64,000 bases of DNA from Streptomyces cyaneogriseus subsp. noncyanogenus. GTDB taxonomy: Bacteria > Actinomycetota > Actinomycetes > Streptomycetales > Streptomycetaceae. Positions 58,359-64,000 of this stretch are shown here, one piece after another. A program made the translations under genes and the position numbers. Position 1 is the stretch's first letter. The number at the start of each line of letters is the position of its first letter. The notes beneath the pieces were generated by a model. It saw nothing but the letters and a program-made list of their open reading frames with translations. It made no database searches and was not told the DNA's origin. Location of the stretch: assembly GCF_000931445.1 (NCBI RefSeq), contig NZ_CP010849.1:1736001-1800000 (forward strand). Reading direction: 5' to 3'.

Positions 58359-60784
58359 GCACGGAGCCCGAGACCACGGAGCACGCCGAGCCGGGGACGC
58401 CGGGCACCACGGAGGCCGGCGCGGCGCGGGACACGGGCGCCCCGCCCGGACCGCAGGATCCCGCGGGCGCGGACGAGACGCCGGCCCGGGACGAGGCGGA
58501 CGCGGCGGCGGGCCCGGCTGAGGCCGCCTCGCCGGCCGAAGCCGCCCCCGGGCACTCCGGCGAGCCCGCCGGCGGGAGCCCGGGCGCCGGGGAGTCCGGG
58601 GAGGCGGACCCCGACGGCCCGGAGCCCCCGCACGCGAGCGCCGGGGACGCGGACGCCGACGGCTCGGAAGCCGGGGACGCGCGGACCATGGACGGGAACG
58701 GGGACGGCGGCGAGGACTCCGGCGCCGACGGCGGTGCGGCGGGAGGCGAGGGCGGGGAGCTGTCCGAGGCCGAGGCCGAGCTGCTCGCCCAGCGGCTGGA
58801 GCGGGAGCGCATCGAGCGGCGCAAGGCGGAGAAGAGGGGGCCGATCGCGAGCGGGGCCAAGCTCAGCGGACAGGCGGCCGATCTGCTGGCCGCGGTCCGG
58901 GCCGTCGAGAGCGGCGAGAAGCCGCCGGCCACCGTCTTCGGCGGCCCCCGGCCGGCTCCGCGCCGCCCCGCCCCCGAGCCGGCCCGCCGGCCGCAGCCGG
59001 TGCCGGCCCCGGCCGCGCCCGCGGCCCCCGCCGCGGAGACCGTGCAGGCCGTACGGCGCGTGCTGGCCGAGGGCGGCGCGCCCGAGGCCCTGGCACCGCT
59101 GGCCGCCGCGGCGCTCGGCGAGGGCGCGGACGAGCGGCTGCGCGCGGACCCCTGGCAGCTCCTGCGGGTGACGGGCGTACGCCCGGAGCAGGCCGACGGC
59201 TTCGCCCGGGCGCTGCTCGGCGCGGAGTGCGGCCCCGGCGACGAGCGGCGGGGCCGCGCGGTCACCGGCTGGCTTCTGGAGCAGGCGGCCCTGGCCGGGC
59301 ACACCGCCCTGGAGCTGCCGCAGCTCACGGCCGCGCTGGCCCGGCACGGCGTGCCGGACCCCGACGCGGCCGTGCAGAGCGCGCTCGCCGAGGGAGAGAC
59401 CCTGGCGTTCCAGGACGCCCTGGACGAGCCCGGCACCCCGGTCCCGCCGGACGCCACGGCGGCGACGGCGGAAGAGGACGGCGCGGAGGTCGAGCGCCCG
59501 GTCCGGGTCCTGATCGGCCTGGAGCGGTACGCGCTCGCGGAGGAGAGCCTCGCCGACGGTCTGGCCCGGCTGGTCGATTCGGTCCCGGCGCGGACCGCCG
59601 CCGAGGAGGACTGGGAGCGGGCCGCCGCCTCGGCGCAGGGCTCCGCGGCCGACCTGATCCGCGCCGTCGCGGCCCACGCCCTGGTCCTGCACACGGGCGG
59701 CGAGGCGTCCCTCGCGGAACCGGCGGCGCTGCTGCGCGCCGCCCACGGCCTCGGCCTGCGCGCCTGGGCCGCCACGCCCAGCCCGGCCGGCCGCGCCCGC
59801 TTCGCGGCGCTGCCGGGCGGCCCGGCGGCTTCCGTGGCGACCGTCACCGGGCTCCTGGCCGGCTCGGAGGGGCCCGGCCGGGACGCGGACGGTTCGCTCG
59901 ATCTCGACCTGCTCGTGGTGTTCGACGCCCCCCAGCTCGACGTCGAGGCGGCGGCGCTGCTGACCGAGTCGCTGGCGGACGGCGCCCGGCTCGTGCTGGC
60001 CGGGGACCCGGCGGTGCTGTGGTCCGTGGGCCCGGGACGGGTCTTCGCGGATCTCCTGGCGGCGCGGATCTGTCCCCACATCGCCTCGCGGCTCCCGGAT
60101 CCCGGCCCGCTGGGCGAGCTGGTCTCCGGCATCGGCGCCGGGGAGCTGATCCAGGTGCGGGCGCCGGGCAAGGAGGTCGTGATCGTCCCGGTGCGGGACG
60201 CGGGCGAGGCCGTGCACCGGACCGTGCAGCTCGTCGCCGACTCGGTGCCGCGCGCGATCGGCGTCCCCGCCGACGAGACGCAGGTGATCACTCCGGGGCA
60301 CGGCGGTGCCGTCGGCACGCGCGCGCTGAACGCGGCGCTGAAGGAGCGGCTCAACCCGGGCCCGGGCCGCTTCGGCGGTTTCGACCCGGGCGACCGGGTC
60401 GCCTACTCCCCCGCTCCGGGCCGTACGCTGCCGGGCCGGGTGGTGACGGCCGACGCCGACGGGCTGCACCTGTCCTGCGCGGGAGAGGCCGTCGTCGTGC
60501 CGAAGGACCGGGTGGAGCGGTGTGTGCGGCACGGGTGGGCGCTGACCGCGCACCAGGCGGCGGGCGGCCGGTGGCCCGCGGTGGTCGTGGTCCTGCCCGG
60601 TGACGCGGCACCGGTCCTCAGCCGCCCCTGGGTCTACACGGCGTTCGGCCGGGCCGAGCGCCATCTGTCCGTCGTGCACGGTGTGGAGCAGGCGCTGCCG
60701 CGCGCCGTGGCCGAGGTCCCGGCGAAGCCCCGGACGACGCGCCTGCCGGTCCTGCTGGCGCCCCAGACGACCGCGGCCGGCTGA
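58355..60784 (+). CDS. RecD2-like helix-hairpin-helix protein with lost ATPase motifs
   Basis: 809 residues from GTG 58355. Residues 1-125 are acidic, low complexity. A helical region (about 125-200) is followed by the RecD2-type HhH region (ADPWQLLRVTGVRPEQADGFARALLG, 260-360). A RecD-like motor follows in which each ATPase motif is changed: HTGGEASLAE where GGPGTGKT is expected, and VVFDAPQLD where DEA is expected. GDPAVLWSVGPGRVFADL, the SH3-like FGGFDPGDRVAYSPAPG and motif VI-like YTAFGRAERHLSVV are still recognisable. It may bind DNA and act as a regulatory or structural partner without unwinding. Confidence 0.8.
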   Translation: MSTEPETTEHAEPGTPGTTEAGAARDTGAPPGPQDPAGADETPARDEADAAAGPAEAASPAEAAPGHSGEPAGGSPGAGESGEADPDGPEPPHASAGDADADGSEAGDARTMDGNGDGGEDSGADGGAAGGEGGELSEAEAELLAQRLERERIERRKAEKRGPIASGAKLSGQAADLLAAVRAVESGEKPPATVFGGPRPAPRRPAPEPARRPQPVPAPAAPAAPAAETVQAVRRVLAEGGAPEALAPLAAAALGEGADERLRADPWQLLRVTGVRPEQADGFARALLGAECGPGDERRGRAVTGWLLEQAALAGHTALELPQLTAALARHGVPDPDAAVQSALAEGETLAFQDALDEPGTPVPPDATAATAEEDGAEVERPVRVLIGLERYALAEESLADGLARLVDSVPARTAAEEDWERAAASAQGSAADLIRAVAAHALVLHTGGEASLAEPAALLRAAHGLGLRAWAATPSPAGRARFAALPGGPAASVATVTGLLAGSEGPGRDADGSLDLDLLVVFDAPQLDVEAAALLTESLADGARLVLAGDPAVLWSVGPGRVFADLLAARICPHIASRLPDPGPLGELVSGIGAGELIQVRAPGKEVVIVPVRDAGEAVHRTVQLVADSVPRAIGVPADETQVITPGHGGAVGTRALNAALKERLNPGPGRFGGFDPGDRVAYSPAPGRTLPGRVVTADADGLHLSCAGEAVVVPKDRVERCVRHGWALTAHQAAGGRWPAVVVVLPGDAAPVLSRPWVYTAFGRAERHLSVVHGVEQALPRAVAEVPAKPRTTRLPVLLAPQTTAAG

Positions 60785-60802
60785 GCGGGGCGGAAGACGC
60801 GG

Positions 60803-60849
60803 CGACGGCGGTGGCCGTCAGGGGTCTGCCCCGACGGCCACCGCCGTCG
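60803..60849. terminator. Bidirectional terminator
   Basis: A 17-bp stem (60803-60819 with 60833-60849) capped by GGGG-TCTG-CCCC. It is between the convergent stops at 60784 (+) and 60883 (-). Confidence 0.85.
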
Positions 60850-60882
60850 TCGTACCGGGGGACGGTGCCCGCGGCTCAGCGC

Positions 60883-61680
60883 TCAGCGGCCGGCGCCCAG
60901 CCGTCCGGGCCCGCCGCCGTGCCCGCCGTCCGCGTCGTCGTCCTCATCGTCCTCGTCGTCCTGATCGGCCTCATCGTCTTCGTCGCCTTCGTCGTCCTCT
61001 TCGGTTCCCCGGTCCAGCGCCCCGTCGGCGTCATCGTCGTCGATCTCGTCGAGGTCGTCGATGTCGTCGTCGGTGTCGTCGTCGAAGACCGCGCTGACGT
61101 CGAAGCGGCAGACCACCCCCTGGGGGTCGATCTGCTCGAACGGTGCCTCCAGCCACTCGCCGGCCTCGGCGGGTTCGTCCGCCGCCGTGACCCACAGCGT
61201 GGAATCGCCCTCCTCCAGGCCGAACTCCTTGTGCCGCGAGGCGATCTCGTCCGGTTCGAACTCGCCGAACAGCAGGCCGAGCGCCCCGTGGACCGTGCCG
61301 GAGGCGTGCGTGGCGGCGCCGTCGTCCTCGTCGGCCGCCTCGATCCGCCTGGCCTGCGCCAGCAGCCGCTGCGGCTCCACGACGGTGTAGTCGCGGCGGA
61401 TCAGCACGCTCAGCGCGTTCGGCTCCTCGGGGCCGGTGTACGGCGGCAGCGTGTCGTCCGCGCCGGGGATCTCGAAGGGAGTGACCTCGTCGTAGCGGTC
61501 GTAGAGCAGCTCGTCGTACGCCTCTGCGGCCGCGGCCAGCTTGTTGAACGCCTCGTAGACGGCCGGGTCGTCCTCCCCCGACCTGCGTTCGACCGCGGCC
61601 AGGTGGCGGTCGAGCGCGGTCTTGACCGCCTCGGCGGCGGCGCGTACCTCGGCAGCGGTGGGCTGCGCAGCATCAGACAT
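60883..61680 (-). CDS. Acidic-tailed hypothetical protein
   Basis: 265 residues from ATG 61680. Residues 1-195 look folded: an N-terminal helix (TAAEVRAAAEAVKTALDRHLAAVERRSG), a YDELLYDRYDEVTPF segment and VVEPQRLLAQARRIEA, typical of a conserved Streptomyces hypothetical. The last 65 residues are almost all Asp and Glu followed by GGHGGGPGRLGAGR. Acidic tails of this kind can bind basic proteins or mimic DNA, but nothing else points to a function. It is divergent from the DUF5703 gene. Confidence 0.85.
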   Translation of the reverse strand: MSDAAQPTAAEVRAAAEAVKTALDRHLAAVERRSGEDDPAVYEAFNKLAAAAEAYDELLYDRYDEVTPFEIPGADDTLPPYTGPEEPNALSVLIRRDYTVVEPQRLLAQARRIEAADEDDGAATHASGTVHGALGLLFGEFEPDEIASRHKEFGLEEGDSTLWVTAADEPAEAGEWLEAPFEQIDPQGVVCRFDVSAVFDDDTDDDIDDLDEIDDDDADGALDRGTEEDDEGDEDDEADQDDEDDEDDDADGGHGGGPGRLGAGR

Positions 61681-61727
61681 AGTGCAGACGCTATCCGTAC
61701 CCGGGCCCAGCCCGCACAATAGATGCG

Positions 61728-61916
61728 ATGCCGGAATACGAATTTGTCGACGTGTACGTACCGCGCGGGGTCTCCCGCAAGGACGCGACACGTCTGCTGA
61801 CGGACCACGCCGAGTACGGACACTGGGAGTTGTACCGCCTGAGCCTGCTGCGCGACGGCAGCCGCAGGGTGCGGTTGCGCCGGCGGATCATCCGCCAGGT
61901 GCGCGCCACGTGGTGA
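61728..61916 (+). CDS. DUF5703 family small protein
   Basis: 62 residues from ATG 61728. MPEYEFVDVYVPRGVSRKDATRLLTDHAEYGHWELYRLSLLRDGSRRVRLRRRIIRQ is a conserved actinobacterial text known as DUF5703. It has the alternating pattern of a small alpha/beta protein, with an Arg-rich C terminus. No function is known. A perfect 12-bp hairpin (61947-61974) ends the transcript. Confidence 0.85.
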   Translation: MPEYEFVDVYVPRGVSRKDATRLLTDHAEYGHWELYRLSLLRDGSRRVRLRRRIIRQVRATW

Positions 61917-61946
61917 GCGAGGGCGGAGAGTGAACGACGGAGATGC

Positions 61947-61974
61947 AGCGGGCCCCGCGGATGCGGGGCCCGCT
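61947..61974. terminator. Hairpin terminator after the DUF5703 gene
   Basis: Arms AGCGGGCCCCGC and GCGGGGCCCGCT (12 bp) around GGAT, 31 nt after the DUF5703 stop and 63 nt past the chpC stop on the other strand, so it may serve both. Confidence 0.8.
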
Positions 61975-62036
61975 CCGTGTGCCCGTCGTACGGCACCCGG
62001 TACATGCTGGATGACTGCGCGCCCCCAGCCGTCGCG

Positions 62037-62795
62037 TCACGCCGAGGCACGCGCCTTGCGGTACAGCACCGCACCCGCGAGCAGCGCTCCCGCGCCCGCC
62101 GGCAGGGCGAGACCGAGCGGCAGCCCGCTGCCGGTCTGCGCGAGCTGCGCGTTGCCCTTGGGCTGGCTGACGAACTGGACCTCCGGATCGTTGCCGCGCG
62201 GGGACTCGTCCGGACCGTCGGGCTTGTCGGGCGTGGCGGGGGTGTCCGGGGTCGCGGGGGTGCCGGGGTTCTCCGGCTTCACCGGGGGCTTCTCGGGGCC
62301 GCTGGGCGGGTTGCCGTGCGGGCCGTCCTCGTTGACGCAGTCGTTGCCCGCGGCCGGGTTGCCGAGGCCGACGACGTCGACGCTGTTGCCGCAGACGTTC
62401 ACCGGGACCTGGACCGGGACCTGGACGTGGTTGCCGGAGCCCACGCCGGGGGAGCCGGTGGCGTGACCGCCGGCGTGCGCGCCGCCGGCGTCGCCGTGAC
62501 CGCCGGAGCCGCCGTGACCGCCCGGGTCACCGTGGCCGCCGGACGCACCGCCGCCCTGGTTGGCGCACACGTTGCCCACCGCCGGGTTGAGGATGCCGAT
62601 GACGTCGACCGTGTTGCCGCAGACGTTCACCGGCACGTGCACGGGGGCCTGCACCGTGTTGCCGGACAGCACGCCGGGCGAGCCGGAAGCGGAGCCGTGG
62701 GCGCCGGAGTCGGCGTGGGCGGCGCCGCCGGCGGCGGCGAGCACACCGGTCGCGGCCGCCATCGTCATCAGGCCCTTACGGGTGACCTGTCGCAT
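62037..62795 (-). CDS. chpC: Long chaplin with sortase signal (ChpC-like)
   Basis: 252 residues from ATG 62795. A signal peptide (LMTMAAATGVLAAAGGAAHA) is followed by two chaplin domains with GSPGVLSGNTVQAPVHVPVNVCGNTVDVIG and GSPGVGSGNHVQVPVQVPVNVCGNSVDVVG, each with paired cysteines. They are separated by a Gly/His-rich linker. A Pro/Asp-rich stretch leads to LAQTG, then a membrane helix and the basic end RKARASA, the class E sortase anchor. Chaplins coat aerial hyphae and spores with amyloid fibres and lower surface tension. It lies next to chpH, matching SCO1674/SCO1675. Confidence 0.95.
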   Translation of the reverse strand: MRQVTRKGLMTMAAATGVLAAAGGAAHADSGAHGSASGSPGVLSGNTVQAPVHVPVNVCGNTVDVIGILNPAVGNVCANQGGGASGGHGDPGGHGGSGGHGDAGGAHAGGHATGSPGVGSGNHVQVPVQVPVNVCGNSVDVVGLGNPAAGNDCVNEDGPHGNPPSGPEKPPVKPENPGTPATPDTPATPDKPDGPDESPRGNDPEVQFVSQPKGNAQLAQTGSGLPLGLALPAGAGALLAGAVLYRKARASA

Positions 62796-62859
62796 TTGCT
62801 GAATACCTGCCTTCGGCCTTGGGCCGTTGTGCCGTTGTCCTGAATTCGTCGTTCTCAAG

Positions 62860-62906
62860 GCCGGTCGGCCCTGGCGCGCGCGGCGCGCGCTCCAAGGCCG
62901 ACCGGC
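62860..62906 (-). terminator. Hairpin terminator after chpH
   Basis: Arms GCCGGTCGGCC (62860-62870) and GGCCGACCGGC (62896-62906) with a GC-rich inner repeat. It is 29 nt beyond the chpH stop on the minus strand and separates chpH from chpC, so chpC probably has its own promoter in 62796-62855. Confidence 0.75.
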
Positions 62907-62934
62907 TCAAACCCTCAGGGGGTGAGGCTCAACG

Positions 62935-63168
62935 TCACTTGTTGATGCAGGTGTTGCCGAAGGCGGGGTTCAGCACGCCGATCACGTCGACCGTGTTGCC
63001 GCAGACGTTCACCGGGACGTGGACGGGCACCTGGACGACATTGCCGGACAGGACACCCGGGGACCCCACGGCGGCACCGAACGCGCCGGCGTCGGCCGCG
63101 GCCATGCCCGCGCCCGTGAGAACGAGTCCACCCGTGGCAACCGCGGTAGCGACGACCTTCTTGATCAT
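62935..63168 (-). CDS. chpH: Short chaplin (ChpH-like)
   Basis: 77 residues from ATG 63168 (CGAGGAGGAATA upstream, a strong site). The signal peptide VVATAVATGGLVLTGAGMAAA is followed by a single chaplin domain GSPGVLSGNVVQVPVHVPVNVCGNTVDVIGVLNPAFGNTCINK with the two conserved cysteines. Mature length about 50, as for short chaplins that self-assemble into amyloid fibrils on aerial hyphae. A sigma-BldN-like promoter lies 49-76 nt upstream. Confidence 0.96.
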   Translation of the reverse strand: MIKKVVATAVATGGLVLTGAGMAAADAGAFGAAVGSPGVLSGNVVQVPVHVPVNVCGNTVDVIGVLNPAFGNTCINK

Positions 63169-63216
63169 TATTCCTCCTCGTTGGCAACGCGATCCCATGT
63201 GCGGATCACATGACGA

Positions 63217-63244
63217 GTAACGAAGAGGGAGTAATGGAGCTACG
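63217..63244 (-). promoter_or_regulatory. Putative sigma-BldN promoter of chpH
   Basis: On the minus strand CGTAGC (63239-63244) and CGTTAC (63217-63222) are exactly 16 nt apart. The BldN consensus known from Streptomyces is CGTAAC-N16-CGTTGA, so there are three mismatches in twelve, with correct spacing. It would start the transcript about 40 nt before the chpH start. Confidence 0.55.
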
Positions 63245-63339
63245 AGCTTATGGTCGCATTCACCCGTCCCAGTCGGGCTCCGCACGTCCGAGCGAATAGT
63301 CGCGACCGGATGCAGCGGGGCAAACCGGGACGGGTCGAT

Positions 63340-64000
63340 TCAGGAGGCGTCGATGAAGCGGTCGAGCACCCGCACGCCGAACTTGAGGCCCTCCACCGGG
63401 ACCCGCTCGTCGACGCCGTGGAACATGCCCGCGAAGTCCAGCTCCGGCGGCAGCTTCAGCGGCGCGAAGCCGAAGCAGCGGATGCCGAGGTCGTCGAAGG
63501 ACTTGGCGTCGGTGCCGCCGGAGAGCATGTACGGCACGGCCCGGGCGATGGGGTCCTCGGCGCGCAGCGCGCTCTGCATGGCGTCGACCAGCCGGCCGTC
63601 GAAGTCGGTCTCCAGCGCCTTGTCGGCGTGCACGTCCTCCCGCCGCACGCGCGGGCCGAGGATCCGGTCGAGGTCGGCGAGGAACTCCTCCTCGTAGCCG
63701 GGCAGGAAGCGCCCGTCGACATGGGCGGTGGCCTGGCCGGGGATGACGTTGACCTTGTAGCCGGCGCCGAGCATGGTGGGCGCCGCGGAGTTGCGCAGCG
63801 TGGTGCCGATCATGCGGGCGATGCCGCCGAGCTTGGCGAGGGTCTCGTCCATGTTCTCGGGGTCGAGTTCGGTGCCGAGCGCGTCGGAGAGCTCGTCCAG
63901 GAAGGCCCGCACGGTCTTGGTGACCCGCACCGGCCACGTGTGGCGGCCGAGCCGCGCGACGGCGTCGCACAGCTCCGTGATCGCGTTGTCGTCGTTGGTC
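63340..64000 (-). CDS. M20-family metallopeptidase, C-terminal part (cut by window edge)
   Basis: About 220 C-terminal residues are visible, and the frame stays open to the window edge. It includes the dimerisation domain (AGYKVNVIPGQATAHVDGRFLPGYEEEFLADLDRILGP) and the last part of the catalytic domain (GGTDAKSFDDLGIRCFGFAPLKLP..GVDERVPVEGL). The metal-binding N-terminal residues lie outside. It is probably a dipeptidase or acetylase-like amidohydrolase of unknown substrate. The stop at 63340 is followed by the chpH promoter region 96 nt on, so it does not share a transcript with chpH. Confidence 0.9.
   Translation of the reverse strand, partial: TNDDNAITELCDAVARLGRHTWPVRVTKTVRAFLDELSDALGTELDPENMDETLAKLGGIARMIGTTLRNSAAPTMLGAGYKVNVIPGQATAHVDGRFLPGYEEEFLADLDRILGPRVRREDVHADKALETDFDGRLVDAMQSALRAEDPIARAVPYMLSGGTDAKSFDDLGIRCFGFAPLKLPPELDFAGMFHGVDERVPVEGLKFGVRVLDRFIDAS

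Noticed and set aside
1-64000. tRNA, rRNA or prophage genes
   Set aside because: I saw no tRNA-like cloverleaf or rRNA text in the gaps and no phage structural genes. A tRNAscan/Infernal run would be decisive.

Overview
The window is chromosomal DNA of a Streptomyces species. The evidence is very high GC, GTG and TTG starts, a complete Pup-proteasome locus, a conservon (cvnA-E) with a P450, the gyl glycerol operon, mycothiol ligase MshC and two chaplin genes. From memory of family context (not searched), the gene order from the conservon at 5.8 kb to the chaplins at 63 kb follows the conserved core of the S. coelicolor chromosome around SCO1626-SCO1675. The helY-tat-paf-proteasome part also resembles the mycobacterial order.

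Layout. 1-491: end of a siderophore-interacting protein gene. 539-4079: an inserted, decayed Tn3-family element with 37-bp terminal inverted repeats, a truncated tyrosine recombinase, a recombination-site-like repeat set, and two intact cargo genes (alpha/beta hydrolase, streptogramin B lyase). A transposase reduced to its two ends lies next to the right repeat. 4.1-5.8 kb: acetyltransferase and pseudouridine synthase. 5.8-10.5 kb: conservon cvnABCDE, with a P450 that lacks the usual ExxR motif. 11-30 kb: helY, tatC, tatA, a small membrane protein, a zinc ribbon, pafC, pafB, two FKBPs, pafA, MFS/LacI divergent pair, prcA, prcB, pup, dop, arc. 30-40 kb: ferredoxin, secreted protein, trmI, site-2 protease, RecB-like nuclease, response regulator, two substrate-binding lipoproteins, HAD hydrolase. 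40-50 kb: metH and gylR-glpF-glpK-glpD. 50-61 kb: PAC2 protein, mshC, a trio of SCO1664-family/DUF3090/phosphatase genes, corA, F420 oxidoreductase, aldo-keto reductase and a RecD2-like protein that has lost its ATPase motifs. 61-64 kb: acidic protein, DUF5703 protein, chaplins chpC and chpH, and the end of an M20 peptidase.

How it works together. Dop and PafA prepare Pup and attach it to substrates. Arc unfolds pupylated proteins into the PrcA/PrcB core. PafB/PafC are WYL-domain regulators. GylR controls glycerol uptake (GlpF), phosphorylation (GlpK) and oxidation (GlpD), and matching 17-nt operators lie in front of gylR and glpF. Conservon products form a membrane-associated G-protein-like module that influences development. 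ChpH is probably made late under sigma-BldN, since a close promoter match precedes it.

The most interesting accessory feature is the Tn3-like element, because it gives a streptogramin-inactivating lyase a clear vehicle and pairs it with an uncharacterised hydrolase. The most interesting core feature is the pseudo-helicase at 58.4-60.8 kb. All identifications rest on reading motifs by eye; no database search was run.
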